64,000 nt of DNA from Mycolicibacterium sp. CH28 (lineage in GTDB: Bacteria; Actinomycetota; Actinomycetes; Mycobacteriales; Mycobacteriaceae), in assembly GCF_004745805.1 (NCBI RefSeq), contig NZ_SRLQ01000001.1, forward strand, positions 372,001 through 436,000. Direction: 5' to 3'. The notes beneath the pieces are model-generated. The model saw only the letters and a list, made by a program, of their open reading frames with translations, was not told the DNA's origin and made no database searches. How positions within the stretch are numbered: the stretch's first letter is position 1; every line of letters starts with the position of its first letter. Shown one piece after another: positions 11,341-19,918 of this stretch. The position numbers and the translations under genes were made by a program.

Positions 11341-12342
11341 CTACTTCGGTGCCAGTTCCACAGGTTCCGCCTCGCCGCTGGCCAGCGCGCGGACGCCGGC
11401 CTCACATACCGCCGCGGCGGCGTAACCGTCCCACGCCGATGGCCCGTCGATGTTTCGACCGCTGCGCACGGCGTCGACCCAGCGCTGCACCTCGGTGTCG
11501 TAGGCCTGACCGAAGCGCTCCCGGAAGCCCGGGGTGATGATCCCGCCCCAGGTGCCCGGCGCCGCCTTGCGGACCAGCCCGACGTCCAGGCCGATCATGG
11601 CGCTGCCGCGCTCGCCGACCACCTCGGTGCGGACCTCGTAGGCCACTCCGGTGGTCACGAACAGCTCGACGTCCACGTGGCGTCCGCTCGCGGTCTTCAT
11701 GATCGCGATCTGCGGATCCTGTACACCCTGTGGCGCAGCGGAATTCGGGGTGGGACGAACGATCTGGATGGAGGCGATCTCTTCCCCGAACAGGAACCGC
11801 GTCACGTCCACCTCGTGCACCAGGGAGTCCTTGACCACCATCGAGCTGTCGAAGGTCGGCGGCACCGCCGGGTTGCGATGCACGCAGTGCATCATCAGGG
11901 GCTGACCCACCTCGCCGCCGTCGATCAATGCCTTGAGTGCGGCGTATTCGTGGTCGAAGCGGCGCATGAATCCCACCTGGATCAGGGGAGTGTCGAGTTC
12001 GGCCTCACGACGCACGATGTCGAGCGCGGAGGCCACGTCGGTGGTCAGCGGCTTTTCGCACAGCACCGGCTTGCGGTGTTCCAGGCAGGCCAGCAGCTGC
12101 TTTTCGTGGGTGGGGCCCGGTGAGGCCAGCAATACCGCGTCGACGTCGGGGTCGGCGATCGCGTCGAGCGAATCGGCCACCGCACGGCAGCCGGGAATCG
12201 AGGCGGCGAGCTGCTCGGCCTTCTCAGGGAGGTAGTCGTTGACCACCGATACCCGGGCCCCGGAGATTCGTGCGGTGATGCGCGCGACGTGGTCGGCGCC
12301 CATCACTCCGACGCCGACAACAGCGATGTTCAAATCAGACAT
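11341..12342 (-). CDS. iolG: Inositol 2-dehydrogenase (Gfo/Idh/MocA family)
   Basis: A 333-residue NAD-dependent oxidoreductase that turns myo-inositol into 2-keto-myo-inositol (inosose). The Rossmann motif VVGVGVMGADH lies at residues 6-16. The EKPL motif (HRKPVLCEKPLTTD) carries the catalytic Lys near residue 97. The segment GFMRRFDHEY and the KDSLVHEVDVTRFL region, with its Lys, Asp and His residues, are characteristic of this family. The ATG at 12342 starts the conserved Rossmann fold, and the upstream extension of the open frame is not protein-like. It is the last gene of the iolC-aldolase-iolB-iolD-iolG operon, which supports the inositol assignment over other family members. Confidence 0.88.
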   Translation of the reverse strand: MSDLNIAVVGVGVMGADHVARITARISGARVSVVNDYLPEKAEQLAASIPGCRAVADSLDAIADPDVDAVLLASPGPTHEKQLLACLEHRKPVLCEKPLTTDVASALDIVRREAELDTPLIQVGFMRRFDHEYAALKALIDGGEVGQPLMMHCVHRNPAVPPTFDSSMVVKDSLVHEVDVTRFLFGEEIASIQIVRPTPNSAAPQGVQDPQIAIMKTASGRHVDVELFVTTGVAYEVRTEVVGERGSAMIGLDVGLVRKAAPGTWGGIITPGFRERFGQAYDTEVQRWVDAVRSGRNIDGPSAWDGYAAAAVCEAGVRALASGEAEPVELAPK

Positions 12343-12355
12343 GACCGGCGTTCTC

Positions 12356-14305
12356 TCAGCGGTCGGACGGGTTGACAAGGGGGCGTTGGACTTTCTTCCA
12401 GTCCGCGTACCGCTGGTAGGCGGTTCGGGTGGACTCCAGGCTGGACACCTCGCTGACCGGAACGTCCCACCAGGACTGGCTGTCCGGTGCATAGATCAGC
12501 GGGTCGGTCTCGACATGAATCACGGTGACGGTGTCCGCCGCTTTGGCGGTCTTGACCGCGTCGGCGAACTCCGCTGCTGTGGTCACCCTGATGACATCGG
12601 CGCCCAGGCTGGCGGCGTTGGCGGCCAGATCGACCGGCAGCCGGTCGCCGTCGAGCCGTCCGTCGTCACTGCGGTACCGGTAGGCGGTGCCGAACCGCTG
12701 TGAGCCCAGCGACTCGGAAAGGCCACCGATGGAGGCGAATCCGTGGTTCTGCACCAACACCGGGATGACCTTGATTCCCTCTTGGACGGCGGTCACCAGT
12801 TCGGTGGCCATCATCAGATAGGAGCCGTCGCCGACCATGATGAAGACGTCGCGGTCGGGGTCGGCCATCCGTACGCCGATACCACCGGCGATCTCGTAAC
12901 CCATGCACGAGTATCCGTACTCGACGTGGTAGCCCTTGCGGTCGCGGGTGCGCCACAGCTTGTGCAGATCTCCGGGCATCGACCCGGCAGCGCAGACCAC
13001 GACGTCACGGGGGTCTGACAGGGTGTTCACCAGTCCGATGACCTGGTTCTGGTTGAGCTGCACCCCGTCTTCGCAGGCATACGCCGAGGACACGGTGTCT
13101 TCCCATTCTGCGGCCAGTTCGGTGACCCGGGAGCGGTATTCGTCGCTGACTGTGTAGCCGGCCAGTGCCGCGCCGAGTGCCTCGATGGCTTCCCGGGCGT
13201 CGGCGACGACGCTGACACCACCCTGTTTGACGGAGTCCAGCGAGGCGACGTTGATGTTGACGAACCGCACATCGGGGTTGTTGAACGCCGTGCGCGACGC
13301 CGAGGTGAAATCGCCGTAGCGGGTGCCGATCCCGATGATCACGTCCGCCTCGGCGGCCAGCGCGTTGGCGGCAGTCGTACCGGTCGAGCCGACGGCCCCG
13401 ACGCTCTGCGGGTGGTCGAATTCCAGCGAGCCCTTGCCGGCCTGGCTCTCGGCAACCGGGATACCGGTCTGCTCGCAGAATGCCGCCAATGCCGCTTCGG
13501 CCCCGGAGTAGTGCACACCGCCACCGGCAATGATCAGCGGCTTGGTGGCCGCGGCGATGATCTCGGCCGCGCGGGCGATCGCCGACCGTTCCGGCATCGG
13601 CCGCGCGATGTACCAGATGCGTTCGGCGAACAGCGATTCGGGCCAGTCGTGCGCTTCCGCCTGCACGTCCTGGGGGATCGACACCGTCGCGGCGCCGGTT
13701 TCGACGGGATCGGTCAATACGCGCATGGCACCCAACAGCGCGGCGGGCAGCTGCTCGGGCCGCCACACCCGGTCGAAATAGCGGGACAACGGCTTGAATG
13801 CGTCGTTGACGGTGACGTCGCCCGACGACGGCAGTTCGAGTTCCTGCAGAACAGGGGAGCTGACCCGGGTCGCGAAGGTGTCGGCGGGCAACAGCAGCAC
13901 CGGTAGCCGGTTGATGGTCGCCAGAGCGGCGCCGGTCAGCATGTTCGTGGAGCCCGGTCCGACGCTGGCGGTAACGGCCCAGGCCTCCAGCCGGTCCTTC
14001 TGGCGCGCGTACGCGACGGCAGTGTGCACCATGGCCTGCTCGTTGCGGCCCAGCACGTACTTGAGACCGGGTTCGCGTCCGGCTTCCAGCGCCTCGATCT
14101 CGTCCTGCAGCAGCGCCTGGCCGAGGCCGGCCACATTGCCGTGGCCGAAGATGCCGAAGCACCCGGCGAAGAACTTACTGCGCAGCCCGTCTCGTTCGAC
14201 GTACTGGTTGGCCAGGAATCGGATCGTGGCCTGCGCCACGGTGAGTCGCACGGTGGCTTCGGTGTGGGCCAGCTTCTCGGTCGACTTCGGCGCTGTGGAT
14301 ACCAC
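12356..14305 (-). CDS. iolD: 3D-(3,5/4)-trihydroxycyclohexane-1,2-dione hydrolase
   Basis: A thiamine-diphosphate enzyme that opens the inositol-derived ring to 5-deoxyglucuronate. The 649-residue product has the three TPP-enzyme domains: an N-terminal pyrimidine-binding domain (ARQKDRLEAWAVTASVGPGSTNML), a central domain, and the TPP site MVGDGSYLMMATELVTAV with NHGFASIGG near residue 520. The GTG at 14305 is chosen because AAGGAG sits at the right distance and the length then matches IolD. It begins two bases after the iolB stop, so the two genes are co-transcribed. Confidence 0.93.
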   Translation of the reverse strand: MVSTAPKSTEKLAHTEATVRLTVAQATIRFLANQYVERDGLRSKFFAGCFGIFGHGNVAGLGQALLQDEIEALEAGREPGLKYVLGRNEQAMVHTAVAYARQKDRLEAWAVTASVGPGSTNMLTGAALATINRLPVLLLPADTFATRVSSPVLQELELPSSGDVTVNDAFKPLSRYFDRVWRPEQLPAALLGAMRVLTDPVETGAATVSIPQDVQAEAHDWPESLFAERIWYIARPMPERSAIARAAEIIAAATKPLIIAGGGVHYSGAEAALAAFCEQTGIPVAESQAGKGSLEFDHPQSVGAVGSTGTTAANALAAEADVIIGIGTRYGDFTSASRTAFNNPDVRFVNINVASLDSVKQGGVSVVADAREAIEALGAALAGYTVSDEYRSRVTELAAEWEDTVSSAYACEDGVQLNQNQVIGLVNTLSDPRDVVVCAAGSMPGDLHKLWRTRDRKGYHVEYGYSCMGYEIAGGIGVRMADPDRDVFIMVGDGSYLMMATELVTAVQEGIKVIPVLVQNHGFASIGGLSESLGSQRFGTAYRYRSDDGRLDGDRLPVDLAANAASLGADVIRVTTAAEFADAVKTAKAADTVTVIHVETDPLIYAPDSQSWWDVPVSEVSSLESTRTAYQRYADWKKVQRPLVNPSDR

Positions 14306-14307
14306 GG

Positions 14308-15210
14308 TCAGACTCCTTGCGAAGGGCTGCCCATCGGCAGCCGAGGATCGATCTCCTGGTGCTCCCAACTGCCCCGCAGCCAGGTGTGATCGGGGTCGTC
14401 ACAGATCAGCCAGGCGCGGTTCGGGCCGGAGCCGGCCATCACGTTGAGGTAGTACATGTGGTGGCCGGGCGCGGCGATCGACGGGCCGTGATAGCCGTGC
14501 GGAACCAGCACCACGTCACCGGAGCGGACCTCTTCGAGTACCTCGATCGGGCGCTGGGGGGTGCCGTACACGCGGTGATAGCCGAACCCGGGTGTGCCGG
14601 CCGGGCTGTCGGCGACCTCGAAGTAGTAGATCTCCTCCAGCTGCGTCTCGACGTCGGAGTTCTCCTCGTGCTTGTGCGCTGGGTAGCTCGACCAATTGCC
14701 GCCGGGGGTGATCACCTCGCAGGCGATCAGCGAGTCGGCCTCGAATGTCGTTGCGGTGCCGAAGTTATGCACCTGGCGGCTGCAGTTGCCGGCACCGCGC
14801 AGTTCGACGGCCACGTCCGCGGCGGCTACCCGACGGTTCGGGAAGGACCGCGCGGCCCGGGCGCCGCAGATGGCGAAGCGGCCCTCTCCCGACAGCGTGT
14901 AGGTCTGGTCGATGCCGAGGTAGACCATGTCGGCCGGTCCGTCGAAGACCGATTCCCGCCGGGTCAGTTCGAACGTCTCACCAGCGCATTGCACGCTGCC
15001 GCCGCCGGCCAGCGGCAGGATCATCACCTCGGTACCGCCGGTGGCCATCACCAAGCCTTGTCCCGTCGCTTCGCTCGCCCCGGTGCGCTGGCTGTCGTCC
15101 AACTCCAACACCTGCAGCGAGGATTCGGTCCAGCCGGCCGACTCGGGGGTGACGTCGACGGTGAACGGAAGCTCGGCGCTGCGGGCCGGAATGTAGTACT
15201 TGCTGTTCAT
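14308..15210 (-). CDS. iolB: 5-deoxy-glucuronate isomerase
   Basis: A 300-residue bicupin that isomerises 5-deoxyglucuronate to 5-dehydro-2-deoxygluconate. Metal-binding residues are visible in AHKHEENSDVETQLEEIYYF (two His and Glu around residues 180-195) and VPHGYHGPSIAAPGHHMYYL near residue 240. A GTGAG/GAGAAG purine-rich site precedes ATG 15210. Residues around 43-50 (TGASEATG) come from a GAGCGAAGCGAC-type repeat that also occurs inside iolC, so this loop is probably an insertion peculiar to this lineage. It lies seven bases after the aldolase stop. Confidence 0.92.
   Translation of the reverse strand: MNSKYYIPARSAELPFTVDVTPESAGWTESSLQVLELDDSQRTGASEATGQGLVMATGGTEVMILPLAGGGSVQCAGETFELTRRESVFDGPADMVYLGIDQTYTLSGEGRFAICGARAARSFPNRRVAAADVAVELRGAGNCSRQVHNFGTATTFEADSLIACEVITPGGNWSSYPAHKHEENSDVETQLEEIYYFEVADSPAGTPGFGYHRVYGTPQRPIEVLEEVRSGDVVLVPHGYHGPSIAAPGHHMYYLNVMAGSGPNRAWLICDDPDHTWLRGSWEHQEIDPRLPMGSPSQGV
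15062..15081 (-). repeat. Dispersed 20-bp repeat inside iolB
   Basis: The 20 bases here are identical to 16603-16622 inside iolC. They contain GAGCGAAGCGAC on the coding strand and are read in the same frame in both genes, giving the peptide GASEATG. The 12-base core also occurs twice in the prolyl oligopeptidase gene near 36.76 kb. Confidence 0.75.
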
Positions 15211-15217
15211 CGTCTTC

Positions 15218-16108
15218 TCACCTCACCATCGACACGGCGGTCGCGACCGCGGAACTCACGTCGTCATCGGCCGGATACAGCAGGGTGCGCCCGACGATCA
15301 AGCCCCGTACCGACGGCAGCGACAGTGCCTTCTCCCAACTGGCGAACGCTTCGTCGGGATCGGTGGGGTCGCCGCCCAAGAGCAGCGTGGGCAACGTGGT
15401 GGAATCCATCACCCGATCCATCTCGTCGACGACCGGCAGCTTCATCCAGGTGTAGGCCGATGTCGAGCCCAGGCCCTGGCTGATGTGGACCGACTTGATC
15501 ACCGCGTCCGGGCTCAGGTCGTTGCGGACCTTGCCGTCGACCCGACGGGACAGGAACGGCTCGAGCATCGCGATCAGGCCGTGGGCGGCCAGCTCGTCGA
15601 CCGCCTGTGCGCATGCGCTGAGTGTGGATACCGTGCCCGGGTCGTCAAGGTCGATGCGGCACAGCATCTTTCCGCCATTCATCCTCGCCGCGGCGGTCGC
15701 CTTCGCGGTGGCCGCGGTCATCCGGTCGTCGAGCTCGAATCGGGAGCCGGCCAGCCCGCCGCGGTTCATCGAGGAGAACACCACCTTGTCCTCCAGCGCG
15801 CCGACCAAAAGCAGGTCGTCGAGGATGTCGGCGGTGGCGAGCACGCCGTCGACGCCGGGGTCGGCCAGCGCGGTGCGCAGCCGGTCGAGTAGGTCGAGGC
15901 GACTGTTCATGGCGGTGGGCCGTGATCCGACCGACAGTGCGCCGCGGGCGGGATGGTCGGCGGCCACGATCATCAGCCGTCCGTTGCCGCGGATAGCGGG
16001 CCGGGTGGCGCGGCGGTCCCAGGCGCGGGCGATGGCAGCCGGGTCGGTCGCGCGCAACTCGGTGATATCGGCATAGTCCTTGCAGGGGCTAGACAGGGGG
16101 CTAGACAT
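15218..16108 (-). CDS. Cgl0159-type (beta/alpha)8 aldolase of inositol catabolism
   Basis: A 296-residue TIM-barrel protein resembling the Cgl0159 family found in actinobacterial iol clusters. There it is thought to take the place of IolJ, cleaving 2-deoxy-5-keto-gluconate-6-phosphate to dihydroxyacetone phosphate and malonate semialdehyde. Visible barrel strands include LMIVAADHPARGAL, KMLCRIDLDD, GLIAMLEPFL, VIKSVHISQGLG and LPTLLLGGDPTD; the lysine in the VIKSVH strand is a candidate Schiff-base residue. Its ATG (16108) overlaps the iolC stop by eight bases. The reaction is inferred from cluster completeness because no separate IolJ is present. Confidence 0.75.
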   Translation of the reverse strand: MSSPLSSPCKDYADITELRATDPAAIARAWDRRATRPAIRGNGRLMIVAADHPARGALSVGSRPTAMNSRLDLLDRLRTALADPGVDGVLATADILDDLLLVGALEDKVVFSSMNRGGLAGSRFELDDRMTAATAKATAAARMNGGKMLCRIDLDDPGTVSTLSACAQAVDELAAHGLIAMLEPFLSRRVDGKVRNDLSPDAVIKSVHISQGLGSTSAYTWMKLPVVDEMDRVMDSTTLPTLLLGGDPTDPDEAFASWEKALSLPSVRGLIVGRTLLYPADDDVSSAVATAVSMVR

Positions 16109-17105
16109 TGACGGCCTCCACCGCGATCCGCTCGGCCAGCGCCGCGACCTCGTCGATCATCGGCATCGCCGTCGAGCACTCCAGCCGCGATGCCACGATC
16201 GCCCCGGCGGCATTGGCGTAACGCAACGTCTTCTCCAGCGGCCAGCCGCGCAGCAGGCCGTGGCACAGGCTGCCGCCGAAGCTATCGCCGGCGCCGAGGC
16301 CATTGACGACGTCGACGTCGACCGGCGGCACCGTCACCGATGCGCTCCTGGTCTTGCCGAGCACTCCGCGCGGTCCCTGCTTGACGATGGCCAGTTCCAC
16401 CCCCAGGTCGAGCAGTGCGTCGGCGGCCTTGTGTGGGTTGGATTCGCCCACGGCGATCTGACACTCCTCCCGGTTGCCGACCGCCACGGTGACGTGAGCC
16501 AGTGCGCGCTGAACCTGTGCCGACGCCGCGGCGGGGGACTCCCAGAACATCGGCCGGTAGTCGAGGTCGAGCACGGTAAGCGGCCGTCGGCCGTTCGTAT
16601 TCCCCGTCGCTTCGCTCGCCCCCGAGCGGGCTTCCCAAGCGGCGAAATGCGCACTGCGGCTCGGCTCTTCAGACAGCCCGGTGACCGTCGACCAGTACAG
16701 CCGAGCATCGCGGATCGCGGCCGGATCCAGCTCGGCGGCCTGGATCTGCAGATCAGGTGCGCTGGGCTTGCGGTAGAAGTACAGCGGGAAATCATCGGGC
16801 GGGAAGATCTCGCAGAACGTCACTGGAGTCGGGTATTCCGCGTGGGTGCTCACGTAGCGGTTGTCCACTCCGAGGCGGGCGAGCTCGGCGCGGACGAACC
16901 GCCCGAACGGGTCGGCCCCGACGCCGGAGATCAGGGCGGTGCGGTTGCCGAGCCGGGCAGCGGCGACCGTGACATTGGCCGCGCTGCCGCCCAGGAACTT
17001 GCCGAAGGACTCCACCTCTTCCAGGCCGACACCGACCTGGAGTGGGTAGATGTCGACGCCGCTGCGCCCGATGGCGAGGACGTCGAAGGGTGGGGTAGTG
17101 GTCAC
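16101..17105 (-). CDS. iolC: 5-dehydro-2-deoxygluconokinase
   Basis: A 334-residue PfkB-family sugar kinase that phosphorylates 5-dehydro-2-deoxygluconate with ATP. The N-terminal substrate motif FLGGSAANVTVAAARLG and the C-terminal catalytic signature NGLGAGDSFGGSLCHGLLRGW (catalytic Asp in GAGD) are both intact. GTG 17105 is chosen from an AGAGAG site and the start of the first strand (FDVLAIGRSG). Around residue 160-170 an insertion reads SGASEATGNTNG, encoded by the same repeat as in iolB. It is the first gene of the five-gene operon and is divergent from the GntR regulator. Confidence 0.9.
   Translation of the reverse strand: MTTTPPFDVLAIGRSGVDIYPLQVGVGLEEVESFGKFLGGSAANVTVAAARLGNRTALISGVGADPFGRFVRAELARLGVDNRYVSTHAEYPTPVTFCEIFPPDDFPLYFYRKPSAPDLQIQAAELDPAAIRDARLYWSTVTGLSEEPSRSAHFAAWEARSGASEATGNTNGRRPLTVLDLDYRPMFWESPAAASAQVQRALAHVTVAVGNREECQIAVGESNPHKAADALLDLGVELAIVKQGPRGVLGKTRSASVTVPPVDVDVVNGLGAGDSFGGSLCHGLLRGWPLEKTLRYANAAGAIVASRLECSTAMPMIDEVAALAERIAVEAVNV
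16603..16622 (-). repeat. Dispersed 20-bp repeat inside iolC
   Basis: Identical to 15062-15081 in iolB and read in the same frame (GASEATG). The flanks differ: here the coding strand continues GGGGAATACGAAC, close to the GGGGATATG that follows the core in the prolyl-oligopeptidase copies. It sits in a surface-loop position between two conserved kinase segments. Confidence 0.75.
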
Positions 17106-17166
17106 GTCAGCTCTCTTCAGCGCTCGATGGGGACGTGCTACGACTGTGCCTCGCGCCACAGTCCGA

Positions 17167-17189
17167 TGTCAATACTTTGTCCTGACATT
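17167..17189 (-). promoter_or_regulatory. iolC promoter: conserved operator plus -35 box
   Basis: Read toward iolC, 17189-17174 is AATGTCAGGACAAAGT, then one base, then TTGACA (17172-17167). The arrangement at the sugar-transporter promoter (18805-18827) is the same: AATGTCCGAACAAAGT, one base, TTGACT. Of the 16 operator bases 14 agree. No strong -10 is visible at 17 bp on the iolC side (GCACAG). The divergent GntR protein is the obvious candidate binder. A related CTTTGTGTCAAT lies at 17194-17205. Confidence 0.65.
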
Positions 17190-17258
17190 CTATCTTTGTG
17201 TCAATCGATGCTAGAGTGCAGCTACTGTTGGGGTTTCGGGTTCGAGAACGGAGTCGGC

Positions 17259-17990
17259 GTGCCGTTGACGGTTGAACTGGACAGGTCAAGCCCTGTTCCT
17301 CTCTACTATCAGCTCGCGCAGGCCATCGAGGGTGCGATCCGCACTGGCGAACTCGCACCCGGTGACCGATTCGAGAATGAGCTGGCGTTGGCCAAGCGGC
17401 TGACCTTGTCCCGGCCCACCACCCGGCGCGCGATCCAGGAGCTCGTGGACAAGGGTCTGCTGGTTCGTAAACGCGGTGTCGGGACCCAGGTCGTGCAGAA
17501 TCCGGTGCACCGGCGGGTCGAGCTCACCAGCCTGTTCGACGACCTTTCGCGGGCGGGGCAGGAACCGTCCACTCAGCTGTTGGAGTACCACGTCGGCCCG
17601 CCGGGCGAGGATGTCGCCCGCGAGCTCAGTCTGGCTGAGGACCGTCAGGTCGCCTGCATCAAACGGCTGCGGTCCGCCAATGGTGAGCCATTGGCGGTGA
17701 TGACCAACTACCTGCCGGTCGAGATCGCCCCGGACGCTGAGGAACTCGAGCGCAGCGGCCTGTACCAGTCGTTGCGTACCCGTGGTGTTCACATCCGGTT
17801 GGCCAACCAGCGGATCGGTGCCAAGGCGGCCAGTCGCACCGAGGCGCGGTTGCTCGACGAGAAGCCCGGCGCGCCGCTGCTGACAATGGATCGCACCGCG
17901 TTCGACGACTCGGGGCGAGCGGTGGAGTTCGGGAGCCATTGCTATCGCGCCTCCCGGTACTACTTCGACACCACACTCGTCGACCGGTAG
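17259..17990 (+). CDS. GntR/HutC-family regulator of inositol genes
   Basis: A 243-residue transcription factor. Residues ~8-75 form a GntR winged helix (PLYYQLAQAIEGAIRTGELAPGD, then RPTTRRAIQELVDKGLLVRKRG). Residues ~95-240 form a UTRA ligand-binding domain ending in EFGSHCYRASRYYF. I chose GTG 17259, which has a CGGAG six bases upstream and gives the normal family length. It is divergent from iolC and probably represses the iol operon, itself and the neighbouring ABC transporter until an inositol catabolite binds. This matches the shared operator at both promoters, but direct regulation is inferred. Confidence 0.85.
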   Translation: MPLTVELDRSSPVPLYYQLAQAIEGAIRTGELAPGDRFENELALAKRLTLSRPTTRRAIQELVDKGLLVRKRGVGTQVVQNPVHRRVELTSLFDDLSRAGQEPSTQLLEYHVGPPGEDVARELSLAEDRQVACIKRLRSANGEPLAVMTNYLPVEIAPDAEELERSGLYQSLRTRGVHIRLANQRIGAKAASRTEARLLDEKPGAPLLTMDRTAFDDSGRAVEFGSHCYRASRYYFDTTLVDR

Positions 17991-17992
17991 CT

Positions 17993-18016
17993 GCGCCGCC
18001 TAGCTGAATGCGGCGC
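17993..18016. terminator. Hairpin between convergent genes
   Basis: GCGCCGC (17993-17999) pairs perfectly with GCGGCGC (18010-18016) around a 10-base loop, spanning the end of the isomerase gene and the gap after the GntR gene. There is no T-tract, as is usual for mycobacterial terminators. It could serve both strands. Confidence 0.45.
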
Positions 18017-18773
18017 GAAACGCTGCCAGTGCCGCCGCACTGTCGCCGGATGCCCACGCCTCCAGGCCGATCGTCCCGGTATAGCCCATGTCGCGCAACG
18101 CTTTCGCGATCGCCGGATAGTGGATTTCCCCGGTACCCGGCTCGCAGCGGCCGGGGACGTCGGCCACCTGGATCTCGCCGATCGCCGACCCGCAGCGGCG
18201 GACCAGATCGACGAGGTTCCCTTCGCCGATTTGCGCGTGGTACAGGTCGAGCATCATCTTCACGTTGGGATGTCCGATGCCCTCGACCAGAGCCAGCGTG
18301 TCCTTGGCGCGGGCCAGTGGCACGCCGGGGTGGTCGACGACGGTGTTGAGGTTCTCCACGCAGAACGTCACGCCGGCGGTGGCGCCAAGTTCGCCGATGC
18401 GCTCAAGGGCGCGTTGCGCGCTGAGCCACATCGGGCCGGTCGCCCGGTGCCGGGGGCGAGTGGCGTGGCCGTCGACCAGCTCGGCGGTATGCAGGTTCAG
18501 GCGTGGAACACCAAGTATCTCAGCGGCTTTGATGCTCATTTCGGCGGTGCGCACCACCTCGTCGGCACTCGCCGGATCGATCAGGTCGCCCCGCAGATAG
18601 CCGGTCATCGAGGAGAACCGGGCACCGGTGGCCGCCAATGCGGACAAGTCCTTGTCGTGCCAGCTCCAGATCTCCACCGCGAAGCCGAGCTCATGGATGC
18701 GGCGCACCCGGTCGAGAATCGGGAGCTCGCGAAAGACCATTTCTGCGCAAACTGCCAGGTCGAAGTCGGCCAC
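18000..18773 (-). CDS. Hydroxypyruvate-isomerase-like TIM-barrel epimerase/isomerase
   Basis: A 257-residue member of the AP-endonuclease-type TIM-barrel superfamily (IolE/IolI/Hyi relatives). The metal-binding residues expected of the family are visible: Glu in FCVENLN, Asp and His in KMMLDLYHAQIGEG, His in GEIHYPAI and Glu in IGLEAW. Its position, divergent from the inositol transporter and next to the shared operator, suggests a sugar- or inosose-isomerising step such as interconversion of inosose isomers (IolI). Hydroxypyruvate isomerase is the alternative name most databases would give. The start is ATG 18773. Confidence 0.75.
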   Translation of the reverse strand: MADFDLAVCAEMVFRELPILDRVRRIHELGFAVEIWSWHDKDLSALAATGARFSSMTGYLRGDLIDPASADEVVRTAEMSIKAAEILGVPRLNLHTAELVDGHATRPRHRATGPMWLSAQRALERIGELGATAGVTFCVENLNTVVDHPGVPLARAKDTLALVEGIGHPNVKMMLDLYHAQIGEGNLVDLVRRCGSAIGEIQVADVPGRCEPGTGEIHYPAIAKALRDMGYTGTIGLEAWASGDSAAALAAFRAAFS

Positions 18774-18804
18774 TGCCGCACCCTAACATTTGACCTGCAG
18801 TCCT

Positions 18805-18850
18805 AATGTCCGAACAAAGTCTTGACTTTCGGCTGTGAGCCGTATTACAT
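18805..18850 (+). promoter_or_regulatory. Promoter and operator of the sugar ABC transporter
   Basis: An operator (AATGTCCGAACAAAGT, 18805-18820) almost identical to that of iolC is followed after one base by TTGACT (18822-18827). After 17 bp comes TTACAT (18845-18850), a fair -10. The predicted transcription start is about 40 bases before the ATG at 18898. The same protein should therefore control uptake and catabolism together. Confidence 0.65.
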
Positions 18851-18897
18851 CGAGGCAGCAGCGTGTTGTGCGCGACGTCGAGGACGAAGGAGTTGTC

Positions 18898-19887
18898 ATG
18901 AGGTTCAATCGGCTAGCGACCTTGGCAGGAACGGGCGCGCTCGTCATTGGGCTCGCCGCCTGTTCGGCCACCGGCGGTAAGCCTCGTGACAACGGTAACG
19001 GCATGGGCGCCGGCAGCGCCGACACCCCGCGGATGACGATCGCGATGATCACCCACGAAGTGCCCGGCGACTCCTTCTGGGATCTGGTCCGCAAGGGTGC
19101 CGAGACCGCCGCCAAAAAAGACAACATCGAGCTGCGCTACTCCAACGATCCTGAAGCGCCCAACCAGGCCAACCTCGTGCAGAGTGCGATCGACAGCGGC
19201 GTCAAGGGCATCGCGGTGACGCTGGCCAAACCCGACGCCATGCGCGCGGCGGTGGAAACGGCCAATGCCAAGAACATTCCGGTGGTGGCCTTCAACTCCG
19301 GCCTGGACTCCTGGAAGGCGATGGGTGTCAAAGAGTACTTCGGCCAGGACGAGAAGATCGCCGGCGTGGCCGCGGGTGAGCGGCTCAGCGCCGACGGTGC
19401 CAAGAAGGTGTTGTGCGTGATCCACGAACAGGGCCACGTCGGTCTGGAAGCCCGCTGCGCTGGTGTCCAGCAAGGCTTCAAGGGGCAGACCGAAATCGTG
19501 AACGTCAACGGCAAGGACATGCCCTCCGTTGAGTCGACGATCACCGCCAAGCTGCAGCAGGATCCCAGTATCGACCGGGTGCTCGCCCTCGGTGCGCCCA
19601 TCGCCCTGACCGCCGTCCAGTCGGTCAAGAACGCCGGCAGCTCCGCGCTGGTCGACACCTTCGACACCAATGCCGCGCTGGTCCAGGCGATCAAGGAAGG
19701 GAGCATCGGGTGGGCGGTCGATCAGCAGCCCTTCCTGCAGGGGTATCTGGCCGTGGATTCGCTGTGGCTCTACCTCAACAACGGCAACGTGATCGGGGGT
19801 GGTCAGCCCACACTGACCGGGCCCTCGTTCATCGACAATTCAAACATCGACGCTGTGGCCACCTACGCGAAGAACGGAACGCGCTAG
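18898..19887 (+). CDS. Sugar (inositol-type) ABC transporter substrate-binding lipoprotein
   Basis: A 329-residue periplasmic-binding-protein (type I, RbsB/FrcB-like) lipoprotein. The signal peptide has Arg near the start, a hydrophobic core and a lipobox LAAC around residue 20. The mature part has the two-lobe pattern of sugar binders (MTIAMITHEVPGDSFWDLVRKG, SGVKGIAVTLAKPDA, IPVVAFNSG, VDQQPFLQGYLAVDSL). ATG 18898 has GAAGGAG at good distance; the upstream frame covers the promoter. It starts the SBP-permease-ATPase operon, and the operator shared with iolC makes myo-inositol or a derivative the likely ligand. Confidence 0.88.
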   Translation: MRFNRLATLAGTGALVIGLAACSATGGKPRDNGNGMGAGSADTPRMTIAMITHEVPGDSFWDLVRKGAETAAKKDNIELRYSNDPEAPNQANLVQSAIDSGVKGIAVTLAKPDAMRAAVETANAKNIPVVAFNSGLDSWKAMGVKEYFGQDEKIAGVAAGERLSADGAKKVLCVIHEQGHVGLEARCAGVQQGFKGQTEIVNVNGKDMPSVESTITAKLQQDPSIDRVLALGAPIALTAVQSVKNAGSSALVDTFDTNAALVQAIKEGSIGWAVDQQPFLQGYLAVDSLWLYLNNGNVIGGGQPTLTGPSFIDNSNIDAVATYAKNGTR

Positions 19888-19918
19888 TGAGCGCTTGCGC
19901 GAAGAAGAGAGAGAACCG

